64,000 bases of DNA, taken from assembly GCF_004339565.1 (NCBI RefSeq), contig NZ_SMFZ01000001.1:1302001-1366000 (forward strand). The letters are read 5' to 3'. This document shows positions 45,196 through 54,700 of the stretch, in pieces; the first letter of the stretch is position 1, and every line of letters begins with the position of its first letter. A program made the position numbers and the translations under genes. A model generated the notes under the pieces. The model did no database searches and was not told the origin of the DNA. It worked only from the letters and a program-made list of their open reading frames with translations. This stretch comes from Pseudonocardia endophytica (GTDB lineage Bacteria > Actinomycetota > Actinomycetes > Mycobacteriales > Pseudonocardiaceae).

Positions 45196-46029
45196 ATGAC
45201 ATCAGCCTTCCCCTGGTCGGCCCTGCTGACCAACCTCTGGGTCACCCTCGTGGCGGTGCTGGTCCTGATGGCCGTCGCGCTGGCCGTCGCCGTGTGGGTG
45301 CGCGGTGGCCGGCACGACGGGATCGACGTCGTGTGGGGCCTCGGTTTCGTCGTGATCGCCGTCGTCACGCTCGTGACGGCGGCGGGCGACGGCGACGCGT
45401 GGCGGCAGTACCTGGTCACGGCGCTCGTCGCGGTGTGGGGCCTGCGGCTGGGCTGGCACATCGAGCGGCGCAACCGCGGCAAGCCCGAGGACCAGCGCTA
45501 CGTCGACATGCTGGCCCGCGCTCCCGGCAACCCGACCTGGTACGCGTTCCGCAAGGTCTACCTCACGCAGGGCGCCGTGATGTGGGTCGTGTCGCTGCCG
45601 GTGCAGTTCGCGCAGTACGGCTACGCCTCGACCGTGTGGGGCGTGCTCACGGCCGTGCTCGGCGTGCTGGTGTGGGCCGTCGGGTTCACGTTCGAGACGG
45701 TCGGCGACGCACAGCTGGCCCGGTTCGTCGCCGACCCGGCGAACAAGGGGCAGGTCATGGACAGGGGCCTGTGGCGCTACACGCGGCACCCGAACTACTT
45801 CGGCGACGCCGCCGTCTGGTGGGGGCTGGGCGCCCTCGCCCTGCACCACGTGGCCGGCCTGATCGGGCTGGTCGGCGTCGCGCTGATCACGCTGAACCTG
45901 GTGCGCGGGACCGGCGCCGCACTGCTGGAGCGCGGGATGGAGAAGCGCCGCCCCGGCTACGCCGACTACGTCCGCCGGACCAGCGGCTTCTTCCCGCTCC
46001 CGCCGAGGAAGGCGGCCACCTCCGCGTAG
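45196..46029 (+). CDS. DUF1295 / steroid 5-alpha-reductase-like membrane protein
   Basis: This 277-residue protein has seven or so helices and the DUF1295 signature RGLWRYTRHPNYFGDAAVWWG, with GLRLGWHIERRNRGKPEDQRY earlier. Related enzymes reduce carbon double bonds or methylate isoprenyl Cys. In this operon it may reduce a methylene or double bond made by the upstream enzymes. ATG 45196 follows a GC-rich repeat (GCGGAGCGCAGGCGGAGCGCG) that separates it from the preceding gene. Confidence 0.88.
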   Translation: MTSAFPWSALLTNLWVTLVAVLVLMAVALAVAVWVRGGRHDGIDVVWGLGFVVIAVVTLVTAAGDGDAWRQYLVTALVAVWGLRLGWHIERRNRGKPEDQRYVDMLARAPGNPTWYAFRKVYLTQGAVMWVVSLPVQFAQYGYASTVWGVLTAVLGVLVWAVGFTFETVGDAQLARFVADPANKGQVMDRGLWRYTRHPNYFGDAAVWWGLGALALHHVAGLIGLVGVALITLNLVRGTGAALLERGMEKRRPGYADYVRRTSGFFPLPPRKAATSA

Positions 46030-46121
46030 CGAACCGGACGGCGGGGGTCGGACGAACGTCCTGTCGAGTGTCCGCGATCATGGCGCGACCGGAGAACCGT
46101 ACGAACGAAGGAGATCCCGAC

Positions 46122-46586
46122 ATGGCGATCGGCGACGAGGTCACCGACTTCGAGCTGCGCGACGAGACCGGCGCCCCGCGGAAGCTGTCCGACCTGCTCG
46201 TCGACGGCCCCGTGGTGCTGTTCTTCTACCCGATCGCGTCCTCCGGCGGGTGCACCGCGGAGGCCTGCCGCTTCCGCGACCTGTCATCGGAGTTCGCCTC
46301 CGTCGGCGCCAGGCCGGTCGGCATCTCCTCGGACAATGTCACCAAGCAGAGCATCTTCGCGACGTCGAACCAGCTCGGCTTCCCGCTGCTCTCCGACGAG
46401 AAGCACAAGGTCGCCAAGTCCCTCGGCGCGTGGCGGGCGTGGCTGCCCGGCGGGCTGCACACCCGTCGCAAGACGTTCGTGATCGGCCAGGACCGGAAGG
46501 TCGTCGCCGAGATCGGCAACGAGAAGGACATGAACGTGCACGCGGACGAGGCGCTCGAGGCCGTCCGCAAGCACCAGACCGCCTGA
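46122..46586 (+). CDS. Bcp/PrxQ-type peroxiredoxin
   Basis: This 154-residue thiol peroxidase has the peroxidatic box FYPIASSGGCTAEACRF, with two Cys five residues apart as in 2-Cys PrxQ, and Ser in place of the usual Thr two residues before the Pro-Gly-type turn. FVIGQDRKVVAEI follows. It probably detoxifies organic hydroperoxides using mycoredoxin or thioredoxin. Its position right after the lipid operon suggests protection from lipid peroxides. The ATG at 46122 has a GAAGGAG site. Confidence 0.9.
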   Translation: MAIGDEVTDFELRDETGAPRKLSDLLVDGPVVLFFYPIASSGGCTAEACRFRDLSSEFASVGARPVGISSDNVTKQSIFATSNQLGFPLLSDEKHKVAKSLGAWRAWLPGGLHTRRKTFVIGQDRKVVAEIGNEKDMNVHADEALEAVRKHQTA

Positions 46587-46592
46587 CGGGCG

Positions 46593-47450
46593 CTACGGCA
46601 GGGTCAGGATCTCCGAGCCCTCGTCGGTGACCAGGATCGTGTGCTCGAACTGGGCCACCCAGGAGCGGTCCTTGGTCACGACGGTCCAGTCGTCGTCCCA
46701 CGTGTCGTAGTCGATGCCGCCGAGGGTGATCATCGGCTCGATCGTGAACGTCATGCCCGGTTCCATCACGGTGTGGACCTCGGGCTGGTCGTAGTGCAGC
46801 ACGACCAGCCCGGAGTGGAACTCCCTGCCGATGCCGTGCCCGGTGAAGTCGCGCACCACGCCGTAGCCGAACCGGCGGGCGTAGGACTCGATCACGCGTC
46901 CGACGACGTTCAGCTCGCGTCCTGGGCGCACCGCCTTGATCGCGCGCATGGTCGCCTCGCGGGTGCGTTCGACGAGCAGGCGCGCCTCCTCGGAGACGTC
47001 GCCGGCCAGGAACGTGGCGTTCGTGTCGCCGTGCACGCCGCCGACGAACGCGGTCACGTCGACGTTCACGACGTCGCCGTCGTCGATCACGGTGGTGTCC
47101 GGGATGCCGTGGCAGATCACCTCGTTGAGGCTCGTGCAGCACGACTTCGGGAAGCCGCGGTAGCCGAGCGTCGACGGGTACGCGTCGTGGTCGATCAGGA
47201 ACTCGTGGACGACCCGGTCGATCTCGTCGGTGGTCACGCCGGGCGCGACGGCCTCCCCCGCGACGGCGAGCGCCTGGGCGCCGATCCTGCCCGCGTACCG
47301 CATCGCCTCGATCACCTCGGGCGTCTGCACGTCGGAGCCCTTGGCCCGGGCCGGCGCCTTCTTGCCCACGTACTCCGGGCGCGGGATGTGCGCCGGAACC
47401 TCCCGGATCGGGGTGGGCGTGCCGGGGACGAGCAGCGAACGGACGGGCAT
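46593..47450 (-). CDS. map: Methionine aminopeptidase, type Ic
   Basis: This metalloprotease removes the initiator Met. The 285-residue protein has a 45-residue Pro-rich N-terminal extension ([21 protein letters not shown]) typical of MapB-like enzymes, then the pita-bread domain with [39 protein letters not shown] and a final [13 protein letters not shown] 47450 has TAGAGT 6 nt upstream and no Shine-Dalgarno, so a leaderless transcript is likely. Confidence 0.96.
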   Translation of the reverse strand: MPVRSLLVPGTPTPIREVPAHIPRPEYVGKKAPARAKGSDVQTPEVIEAMRYAGRIGAQALAVAGEAVAPGVTTDEIDRVVHEFLIDHDAYPSTLGYRGFPKSCCTSLNEVICHGIPDTTVIDDGDVVNVDVTAFVGGVHGDTNATFLAGDVSEEARLLVERTREATMRAIKAVRPGRELNVVGRVIESYARRFGYGVVRDFTGHGIGREFHSGLVVLHYDQPEVHTVMEPGMTFTIEPMITLGGIDYDTWDDDWTVVTKDRSWVAQFEHTILVTDEGSEILTLP

Positions 47451-47463
47451 GGCCCCACTCTAG

Positions 47464-47847
47464 TCAGCGACGGGCCGAGCGTCCCGCCACGCGTGAGCGG
47501 GTCAACGCCGCCACCGCCCGCCAGCCGAGCATCAGCACGGCGAGCGACCCGATCGTCACGAGTACGAACGTCCACGGCGGCGCGTGGCCGGTGAACCCCC
47601 AGCGCAGCAGCAGGCCGAGCACGGCCGTCACCCCGACCGTCAGGAATCCCGCCCGCAGCGACACCGGCTCGGCCCGAGCCCACGGCGTCGCCCACGCCGC
47701 GAGCGCCGCCGCGAGGAACGGCGCCGCCGTCGCGACGAGGCCGGCCAGCCCGTCCTCGCCGTGGCTGGCGCGTCCGATCGCGGCGAAGACGATCACCGCG
47801 ACCAGGTCGGCCACCAGTACGAGCAGCGGGAGGCGGCTACGGGACAC
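47464..47847 (-). CDS. DUF3054 membrane protein
   Basis: This 127-residue protein has four hydrophobic helices and the DUF3054 opening LPLLVLVADLVAVIVFAAIGRASHGE, with TPWARAEPVSLRAGFLTVGVTAVLG. The function is unknown. GTG 47847 has TACCGT 6 nt upstream and no Shine-Dalgarno. Adjacent PBP and map genes match the conserved mycobacterial neighbourhood. Confidence 0.88.
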   Translation of the reverse strand: MSRSRLPLLVLVADLVAVIVFAAIGRASHGEDGLAGLVATAAPFLAAALAAWATPWARAEPVSLRAGFLTVGVTAVLGLLLRWGFTGHAPPWTFVLVTIGSLAVLMLGWRAVAALTRSRVAGRSARR

Positions 47848-47865
47848 CCGTAGACGGTAGCGGAC

Positions 47866-49716
47866 TCACCGCGGCGCCCCGCCGAGGAACGAGGACGCGA
47901 GCTGGACGGCGGGTCCGGACGACCCGCCGTCGACGATCAGGACGGCGAACGCCATGTCACCGCGGTAGCCGACGAACCAGCCGTGCGCCCGGTTCTCCCC
48001 GCCCGGCCCGGCGAACTCGGCCGTCCCGGTCTTGCCGAACACGTCGCCCTGCCCGGCCGCCGCCGTCGCGGTGCCCTGGGTGACGACGGCGCGCATCATC
48101 GGTCGCAGCTTGTCCAGGATCGCCTGGTCCGGCGTGCCCGGAGCCTTCGTCGTCTCGGTGGGGCGGTCGGTGATCAGCGTCGGCGTGACCGGCGCGCCCT
48201 TGGCGATCGTGGCCGCGACCAGCGCCATGCCGAACGGTGAGGCCAGCACGTCGCCCTGGCCGAAGCCGTCGGAGGCGCGCTGCAGGTCGTCGGTGGCCGG
48301 CTCGATCGACCCGGTGACCGTGGTCAGGCCGGGGATCTTGTAGTCGGCGCCGAAGCCCAGCTTCGACGCGGCGTCCGGCAGCGCGTCCGGCGGCAGGCCG
48401 AGCGCGAGCCGGGAGAACGTCGTGTTGCAGGACTTCGCGAACGCCTGCAGCAGCGGCACGGTGCCGAGCGCGAACGAGTCCTCGTTCGGGATCGTCCGGC
48501 CGTTGATCACGGTGGTGCCGGGGCAGTCCTCCGGTGTGTCCGGGGTGATGCCGTTGCGCGCCATCGCCGCGTAGGCCGTGATCATCTTGAACGTCGAGCC
48601 CGGCGGGTAGCGCCCGGACAGGGCGATCGGTCCGGCGGCGTTCGCCGCGTCGTTCTGCGCAACACCGAGCACGGCCCCGGTCGACGGCCGGATCGCGACG
48701 ATCGCGGTCTGCCTGCCCTGTCCGCGGACGGCGTTCTCGGCGGCCTGCTGGACCTGTTGGTCCATGCCGAGCGTGACCGGCTTGCCCGGTCCCGGCGGGA
48801 CACCGGCCAGCGATGCGACGGTCGCGCCGTCCTGCCCGACCGCGTCCACCGTCCACCCGGGCGTACCGTCGGTCTGGCCCTCGACCTCGGTCCGCACCGC
48901 GGAGAGCACCTGGGGGGCGAAGTCCGGGTCCGGGGCGAGCAGGCGGGTGTCGTCGGTGAAGCGGACGCCCTGCAGGTCGTAGATGCGGTCGCGGACTCGC
49001 TGGTAGTCGTCCTCACGCAGGACGGCGACGGTGTACGCCTGCCCGGCCGGAGTGGTGCGGGCGCCGTCCGCGATCGAGGTCTGCGTGATCTGCGGGTCGA
49101 TCGGGCCCAGCGCCGAGGCGAGCGTGCCTGCCGTCGCATCCAGCGCGCCGGGTGCCTTCGGGTCGAGCGTCACCGTCACGGTGCGGGACGGCGCGAGCAG
49201 CGGGGCGCCCGTGTCGTCGAGCACGGGCGCCGGGTTCGACCGGGTCGTCCGCAGCACCGGCCGCTGGCCGGCCCCGAGCCGCGGGTCGAGGATCGCGGGC
49301 GAGAAGTCGATCGCCCAGCCGGTGTCGTTCGACGTCGTGTCGTCGGCCGGGCTCATCGGCCACGACGTGCGGTAGGTCCAGTGGCGGTTCTCGCCGAGGT
49401 CCCAGTCGACGTCGACGTCCGCCGTCGCCCTGTCCCCCTCGGTCCGGACGTCCGCGACCGTCGCGCGCACCCCGACCGGCTTGAGGTCCTGACGCGCCCG
49501 GTCCAGGAACGTGGCCGCCGCGGCGCGATCGCTCGTGAGGGCGGCCGCGCCGGCCGAGTCGCCCGTCGTCCAGGCCGTGGAGAACCGTTTCGCGGTGTCG
49601 GCGGCCCCGTCCCACGGGCGGACGAGCGCGACGACGAGGCCGGCCGCCAGCATCACGACCACCGCCACGGCCAGCACGGCGGGACGGGCGGTCAGGCTCG
49701 ACAGCGGGGAGCGCAT
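47866..49716 (-). CDS. Class B penicillin-binding protein with MecA_N-like domain
   Basis: This D,D-transpeptidase of 616 residues is anchored by an N-terminal helix (PAVLAVAVVVMLAAGLVVAL). A MecA_N/NTF2-like domain (about 40-150) and a dimerisation region follow. The transpeptidase domain carries SxxK in GSTFKM (about residue 371), SCN and KTGTAEF. It resembles Rv2864c by position and architecture and would crosslink peptidoglycan outside the membrane. ATG 49716 is chosen for the signal anchor; a GCATACT element 7 nt upstream may be its -10. Confidence 0.93.
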   Translation of the reverse strand: MRSPLSSLTARPAVLAVAVVVMLAAGLVVALVRPWDGAADTAKRFSTAWTTGDSAGAAALTSDRAAAATFLDRARQDLKPVGVRATVADVRTEGDRATADVDVDWDLGENRHWTYRTSWPMSPADDTTSNDTGWAIDFSPAILDPRLGAGQRPVLRTTRSNPAPVLDDTGAPLLAPSRTVTVTLDPKAPGALDATAGTLASALGPIDPQITQTSIADGARTTPAGQAYTVAVLREDDYQRVRDRIYDLQGVRFTDDTRLLAPDPDFAPQVLSAVRTEVEGQTDGTPGWTVDAVGQDGATVASLAGVPPGPGKPVTLGMDQQVQQAAENAVRGQGRQTAIVAIRPSTGAVLGVAQNDAANAAGPIALSGRYPPGSTFKMITAYAAMARNGITPDTPEDCPGTTVINGRTIPNEDSFALGTVPLLQAFAKSCNTTFSRLALGLPPDALPDAASKLGFGADYKIPGLTTVTGSIEPATDDLQRASDGFGQGDVLASPFGMALVAATIAKGAPVTPTLITDRPTETTKAPGTPDQAILDKLRPMMRAVVTQGTATAAAGQGDVFGKTGTAEFAGPGGENRAHGWFVGYRGDMAFAVLIVDGGSSGPAVQLASSFLGGAPR

Positions 49717-49798
49717 CTCCGGCAGTATGCCCGTACGTCCGATCCGGTCGCCGTCCCCGCACCGGTGTCCCGGCCGACGGTGAGAGCGGCCGCGACCC

Positions 49799-49858
49799 GT
49801 CGACATGAACACCAGTGCTCTGTCGCCCACCGTGCAGGACCGTGGTGTTCACGTCGAC
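49799..49858 (+). repeat. 60-bp dispersed palindromic element, copy B
   Basis: This element begins GTCGACATGAACACCA and ends TGGTGTTCACGTCGAC, giving a near-perfect 16-bp terminal inverted repeat. It aligns ungapped to copy A (31881-31940, minus strand), with 44 identities in 60. It lies 28 nt from the GNAT stop codon, in reverse orientation to that gene, exactly as copy A does to yaaA. It is upstream of the PBP gene. Confidence 0.7.
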
Positions 49859-49886
49859 GGTCGGCGCGACGCCTGGGACACGACGC

Positions 49887-50720
49887 CTAGAACAACACCG
49901 TCGCGAACTGCGCCACCTGCGCGAAGCCGATGCGTCGATACGCCGCGCGGGCGGGCGCGTTGAACGCGTTGACGTAGAGGCTCGACGCCCGGCCCATCGC
50001 CGCGAGGGCTTCGGTGACCGTCGCGGTTCCCGCCGCACCCAGACCACGGCCGCGCCACCCCGGGTGCACCCAGACGCCCTGGATCTGGCCGACCGAGCGG
50101 GACAGCGCCCCGATCTCGGCCTTGAACACGACCTCGCCGTCCTGGAAGCGGGCGAACGCCCGTCCGGAGCTGATCAGCTCGGCGACCCTGGCGCGGTATC
50201 CGGCGCCGCCGTCACCGGTGCGGGGATCGACCCCGACCTCCTCGGTGAACATCGCGACGGCCGCGGGCAGGTAGCGCTCGAGCTCGTCGATCCGCACGGG
50301 ACGCACGAGAGGGTCGGAGGGAACGGTCGGCGGGCCGTCGAGCAGCATCAGCGGCTGGTCAGGACGGATCTCCCTGGCCGGCTGCCACACCCCGGCCAGC
50401 TCCTCCCACAACGGGAGGACGAGCTCGGCGCGCCCGACCAGCGACGAGCAGACCCGCCCTCCGCGACGGGCCCGGTCGGCGAACGCGCGGATCGCGGCGC
50501 GCTCACCACGCAGCGGGACGAGGTTGGCGCCGGAGAAGCAGAGGCCGTCCATCGCCGAGCCGACGGACCACAGCTCGCCGCCGAGGCGCCAGGGGTCCAG
50601 ACCGACGGCCTCGACCCGCGCGGCCACCATGCACGACGCGACCGGATCGGAGTCAAGAGCCGTGTGCACCACGGCCCGATGACGATCGTCGAGAAGCCGC
50701 GCACCGGCCACCCTCAGCAC
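49887..50720 (-). CDS. GNAT acetyltransferase, Rv2867c-like
   Basis: This 277-residue protein has an N-terminal DUF4081-type domain (about 1-140) and a C-terminal GNAT fold with VWVHPGWRGRGLGAAGTATV and NAFNAPARAAYRRIGF. The acceptor is unknown. Its place beside ispG matches the mycobacterial gcpE-Rv2867c order. GTG 50720 has a CATGGT element 6 nt upstream. Confidence 0.88.
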   Translation of the reverse strand: MLRVAGARLLDDRHRAVVHTALDSDPVASCMVAARVEAVGLDPWRLGGELWSVGSAMDGLCFSGANLVPLRGERAAIRAFADRARRGGRVCSSLVGRAELVLPLWEELAGVWQPAREIRPDQPLMLLDGPPTVPSDPLVRPVRIDELERYLPAAVAMFTEEVGVDPRTGDGGAGYRARVAELISSGRAFARFQDGEVVFKAEIGALSRSVGQIQGVWVHPGWRGRGLGAAGTATVTEALAAMGRASSLYVNAFNAPARAAYRRIGFAQVAQFATVLF

Positions 50721-50742
50721 TGACTCACCATGCCATAGATGG

Positions 50743-51891
50743 TCAGCCGACGGTCACCTGCGGTTCGCCCGCGTCGGACGTGTCCATGTCCTCCGCCATC
50801 CGCATGGCCTCGTCGATCAGCGTCTCGACGATCTTGTGCTCCGGCACGGTCTTGATGACCTCGCCCTTGACGAAGATCTGGCCCTTGCCGTTGCCGGACG
50901 CGACGCCCAGATCGGCCTCGCGCGCCTCCCCCGGCCCGTTGACGACGCAGCCCATGACAGCGACGCGCAGCGGGACCTCCATACCGGACAGACCGGCCGT
51001 GACCTCGTCGGCAAGCTTGTAGACGTCGACCTGTGCCCGCCCGCACGACGGGCAGGACACGATCTCCAGGCGGCGCGGCCGCAGGTTCAGCGACTCCAGG
51101 ATCTGCGTGCCGACCTTGATCTCCTCGACCGGCGGCGCGGACAGCGAGACGCGGATCGTGTCGCCGATCCCCTGGCGCAGCAGCGCGCCGAACGCGACCG
51201 CGGACTTGATCGTGCCCTGGAACGCAGGGCCGGCCTCGGTGACGCCGAGGTGCAGCGGGTAGTCGCACTGCTCGGCCAGCAGCTCGTAGGCACGCACCAT
51301 GACCACCGGGTCGTTGTGCTTCACCGAGATCTTGATGTCGTGGAAGTCGTGCTCGGCGAACAGGCTCGCCTCCCACAGCGCCGACTCGGCCAGCGCCTCC
51401 GGGGTGGCCTTGCCGTGCTTCTCCAGCAGGCGCTTGTCCAGCGACCCGGCGTTCACGCCGATCCGGATCGGCGTGCCGTGATCGCGGGCGGCCTGCGCGA
51501 TCTCCTTGACCTGGTCGTCGAACTTCCGGATGTTGCCCGGGTTCACGCGCACACCGGCGCACCCGGCCTCGATCGCGGCGAACACGTACTTCGGCTGGAA
51601 GTGGATGTCGGCGATGACCGGGATCTGCGACTTCGCGGCGATCGCCGGCAGCGCCTCCGCGTCGTCGGCGGACGGGCACGCGACGCGCACGATGTCGCAG
51701 CCGGACGCGGTCAGCTCCGCGATCTGCTGCAGCGTCGCGTTGACGTCCGCGGTCAGGGTCGTGGTCATCGACTGGACGGAGATCGGGTGGTCCGAGCCGA
51801 CACCGACGGGACCGACCTGCAGCTGCCGGGTCGTCCGGCGGGGCGCCAGGGTCGGCGCGGGCGTGGACGGCATTCCCAGTGAGACGCTCAC
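50743..51891 (-). CDS. ispG: 4-hydroxy-3-methylbut-2-enyl diphosphate synthase
   Basis: IspG (GcpE) is a [4Fe-4S] enzyme of the MEP isoprenoid pathway. The 382-residue protein has the TIM-barrel region ([39 protein letters not shown]) and iron-ligand cysteines in [11 protein letters not shown] and [13 protein letters not shown]. It works with Dxr, encoded at 56.6 kb. In mycobacteria the two genes flank rip1; here four extra genes lie between rip1 and ispG. Confidence 0.97.
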   Translation of the reverse strand: MSVSLGMPSTPAPTLAPRRTTRQLQVGPVGVGSDHPISVQSMTTTLTADVNATLQQIAELTASGCDIVRVACPSADDAEALPAIAAKSQIPVIADIHFQPKYVFAAIEAGCAGVRVNPGNIRKFDDQVKEIAQAARDHGTPIRIGVNAGSLDKRLLEKHGKATPEALAESALWEASLFAEHDFHDIKISVKHNDPVVMVRAYELLAEQCDYPLHLGVTEAGPAFQGTIKSAVAFGALLRQGIGDTIRVSLSAPPVEEIKVGTQILESLNLRPRRLEIVSCPSCGRAQVDVYKLADEVTAGLSGMEVPLRVAVMGCVVNGPGEAREADLGVASGNGKGQIFVKGEVIKTVPEHKIVETLIDEAMRMAEDMDTSDAGEPQVTVG

Positions 51892-51927
51892 GACCTTCAG
51901 TCTCCCACCTCGCCCGCCCGGGCGCCG

Positions 51928-52725
51928 TCACCCGTGTCCGGGCACACCCCGGGAGAACCGTGGAGCCCGCTTCTCCCGGAACGCCGACAACCCTTCTTCG
52001 ACGTCCGGGTGGCGCGTGATGTGGTCCACCGCCACGTCGAGCTCGTGGTCCAGGGCGGTGCGACGGTCGGTCGCCAGTCCCTCGGCGTACAGCTGCTTCT
52101 GCAGCGCGAGCGCGGCCGGGCTGTGCCGCATCAGCCGCGCGACGACGTCGTCGACCGTGGCTTCGAGCGACTCCGGCGGGACGCTCCAGCCGACCAGCCC
52201 CCACGCCGCCGCCGTGTCCCCGTCGATGATCTCACCGGTGTAGAGCAGCCGACGGGCCAGCGCCGCGGGCAGCGCCCGGGGCAGCCGCACGGACCCGCCG
52301 GCACCCGGCAGCAGGCCGTACTCCATGTGCCGGTCCCCGAGCCTGGCCTGCGACGAGGCGACGACGAGGTCGCACGCCAGCATCAGCTCGCAGCCGCCGG
52401 CCAGCCCGTACCCGTCGACGACGCAGACGGACACGAACGGCGCCGCCTCCAGCGTGTCCAGCGCCCGCCCGATCCGCGCGATGTAGGCCCGCAGCTCGTC
52501 CGGGTCCGACGCGCGCAGCCCCAGCAGGTACGGCAGGTCCGCCCCGGCGGAGAGCGCGGGCCCGTTCCCGCGCACGACGGCCACCGGGCACCCGGCCGCG
52601 ACGACCTCGTCGATCGCCGCGTGCAGCCCGACGAGCAGGTCCTCGGACAGGGCGTTCAGCGCGTCCGCCCGGTCCAGGGTGATCCGCGCGGACCGGTCCC
52701 CCGGGAACGCGACCTCGACGCTCAC
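51928..52725 (-). CDS. Enoyl-CoA hydratase/isomerase family protein
   Basis: This 265-residue crotonase-fold enzyme has oxyanion-hole segments GPALSAGADLPYLL and VDGYGLAGGCELMLACD, with catalytic-region residues MEYGLLPGAGGSVRLPR. It probably hydrates an enoyl-CoA or acts on a related acyl-CoA. GTG 52725 overlaps the acyl-CoA ligase stop (GTGA). It is the last of the inserted genes before ispG. Confidence 0.9.
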   Translation of the reverse strand: MSVEVAFPGDRSARITLDRADALNALSEDLLVGLHAAIDEVVAAGCPVAVVRGNGPALSAGADLPYLLGLRASDPDELRAYIARIGRALDTLEAAPFVSVCVVDGYGLAGGCELMLACDLVVASSQARLGDRHMEYGLLPGAGGSVRLPRALPAALARRLLYTGEIIDGDTAAAWGLVGWSVPPESLEATVDDVVARLMRHSPAALALQKQLYAEGLATDRRTALDHELDVAVDHITRHPDVEEGLSAFREKRAPRFSRGVPGHG

Positions 52726-54266
52726 CTGCGCACCTCGATGCCTTCGGACTCGCGGTCCCACAGCTCGTCGCGACGGTCCGCCGCGTCCTTCTTCAGCTTG
52801 AACTTCTCGATCTTGAGGCTGGCCGTCTTCGGTAGCTCGTCGACGAACTCCCAGTACCGCGGCACCATGAAGTAGGCCATGTTCTCCGCGGCGTAGTGCA
52901 CGAGCTCGGAGTACGACGGGTCGTGCCCGTCGGCGCGCACGACGTAGACCATCACGTCGTCCTCGGACAGGTCGGCGGGCACCGCGACGGCCGCGACCTC
53001 GTGCACGCCGGGGTGCTTGCACAGCGCCGTCTCCAGCTCGTAGGCCGAGATGTTCTCCCCGCGCCGCCGGATCGCCTCCTTGATCCGGTCGACGAAGAAC
53101 AGGTAGCCCTCGTCGTCGAGATAGCCGCGGTCGCCGGTGCGGAACCACAGGTCACGGATCGCGCCGACGGTCGCCTCGGGCATCTCGTGGTAGCCGAGCA
53201 TCATCATCCCGGGCCCGTTCGGGCGGACGCAGATCTCGCCGACCTCGCCGGGCGGCAGCGGCGTGCCGTCCTCGGCGGTGATCTGGACGCCGACGTCGTC
53301 GCGCACGCGGCCGGCGGACGCCGCCTTCTCCCGCGGGTCGTCCGGGCCGAGTATCGTCACGGCGCAGTTCTCGGTCATGGCGAAGACGCTGGTCACGGTG
53401 ATGCCGTAGCGGTCGGCGAACCCGTCGACGAGCGCTCGGCTGGTCGGGACGACCATCGCCGTGCGGACCCGGTGGTCCCGGTCGCGCTCGGACGGCGGGA
53501 TCTGCCAGACCACGTTCGCCATCGCGCCCAGCGCGTTGAACTCGGTCGCCCCGGACTCCCGGATCTCCGACCAGAACGAGCGCGCGGAGAACCGCGGGTA
53601 CAGCGCGACCGACGCGTCCGCCCACAACGCCGCGTAGACGGTGAACCAGAGCGCGTTCGCGTGGAACAGCGGAAGGCAGGTGTAGAGCACGTCGTCCGGG
53701 CCGTAGCCGCAGTGCCGGGCCATCTGCTTCCCGACGGCGTGGCCCTGGGACTGCGGGGACACCGCGCCCTTCGACGGGCCGGTGGTCCCGGACGTGTACA
53801 TGATCAGCATCGGGTCGGTGCGCGCGACGGGCCGGTCCAGCTCGAGCGGATCACCGGGCAGGTCGGCGAACCCGGCCAGGTCGTCGACGTCCAGCACCCC
53901 GCGCACGGCGTCCGTCCCGGACAGCGGTGCGGCCAGCACCTCCAGCGACGCGGCGTCCGCGCACACCCGGGTCGCGCCGGACTGGCGCAGGTAGTAGCCG
54001 AGTTGGTCGCCGCGGGCGGCCGTGTTCATCGGCACCGCGACGGCGCCGAGCTTGCCGAGCCCCCACACGGTCCAGAGGAACTCGGCGCGGTTCGCCATCA
54101 TCACCGCGACGACGGTCCCGTGCCCGATCCCGCGGTCGGCGAAGCCGCGGGCGTAGGAGTTCGTGACCCGGTCGGCCTCGGCGTAGGTCGTCGTCCGGCC
54201 CTGCCAGAGCAGGAACGGCCGGTCCCCGACCCGCGCGGCCCGCTCGGCGAGGACCTCCCCGATCAC
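52722..54266 (-). CDS. AMP-dependent acyl-CoA synthetase/ligase
   Basis: This 514-residue ANL enzyme has the P-loop MYTSGTTGPSKGA, the AMP-site TENCAVTILG, GYLDDEGYLFFVDR, the hinge and ISAYELE segment, and the catalytic Lys in KTASLKIEKFKLKK. It activates a carboxylic acid to its CoA ester; the acid is unknown. GTG 54266 overlaps the MaoC stop. The open frame to 54305 has no better start. Confidence 0.92.
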   Translation of the reverse strand: MIGEVLAERAARVGDRPFLLWQGRTTTYAEADRVTNSYARGFADRGIGHGTVVAVMMANRAEFLWTVWGLGKLGAVAVPMNTAARGDQLGYYLRQSGATRVCADAASLEVLAAPLSGTDAVRGVLDVDDLAGFADLPGDPLELDRPVARTDPMLIMYTSGTTGPSKGAVSPQSQGHAVGKQMARHCGYGPDDVLYTCLPLFHANALWFTVYAALWADASVALYPRFSARSFWSEIRESGATEFNALGAMANVVWQIPPSERDRDHRVRTAMVVPTSRALVDGFADRYGITVTSVFAMTENCAVTILGPDDPREKAASAGRVRDDVGVQITAEDGTPLPPGEVGEICVRPNGPGMMMLGYHEMPEATVGAIRDLWFRTGDRGYLDDEGYLFFVDRIKEAIRRRGENISAYELETALCKHPGVHEVAAVAVPADLSEDDVMVYVVRADGHDPSYSELVHYAAENMAYFMVPRYWEFVDELPKTASLKIEKFKLKKDAADRRDELWDRESEGIEVRR

Positions 54267-54700
54267 GGCCGCGCCGCCACCAGCGCCTTCAGATCCGCTG
54301 CGCATTTACACCGTCCGTCCTGGTCACGGACGTCGAACCGGTAGGTGACGACGCCGTCGCCGTCGCTCCGGTGCGCGACGTCGAGCACCTCGGTCTCCAC
54401 GTGCAGTGTGTCCCCGATGTGGGTCGGCGTCACGAAACGCAGGCGGTCCAGCCCGTAGAACGCGCGCATCGCGGGCGGCCAGAACTCGACCAGCCCGAGC
54501 GCCACGGACAGCACGAGCGCGCCGTGCGCGATGCGCTCACCGAAGCGCGGGTCGGCCTCGGCGTAGGGCGTGACGGTGTGGATCGGGTGCCAGTCGCCGG
54601 TGAACATGGCGAACGAGACGATGTCCGTCTCGGTGATCGTCCGTTGCCGGGAGATCGACGTCTGCCCGACGGCGATGTCGTCCAGGTACGTCGTGATCAT
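54263..54700 (-). CDS. MaoC-like (R)-hydratase
   Basis: This 145-residue hot-dog-fold protein has the hydratase motif FTGDWHPIHTVTPYAEADPRFGERIAHGALVLS with the catalytic Asp and His. It hydrates a trans-2-enoyl-CoA. The C-terminal RFVTPTHIGDTLHVETEVL is typical. ATG 54700 overlaps the HAD stop (ATGA). It could act with the enoyl-CoA hydratase downstream. Confidence 0.88.
   Translation of the reverse strand: MITTYLDDIAVGQTSISRQRTITETDIVSFAMFTGDWHPIHTVTPYAEADPRFGERIAHGALVLSVALGLVEFWPPAMRAFYGLDRLRFVTPTHIGDTLHVETEVLDVAHRSDGDGVVTYRFDVRDQDGRCKCAADLKALVAARP

Noticed and set aside
49799-49875. Short peptide-coding gene in repeat element B (reading DMN-SA...V-DR-VHV, shared with copy A)
   Set aside because: The shared frame shows no codon-position bias in its mismatches, has no ribosome-binding site, and the palindromic ends explain the shared residues on both strands.
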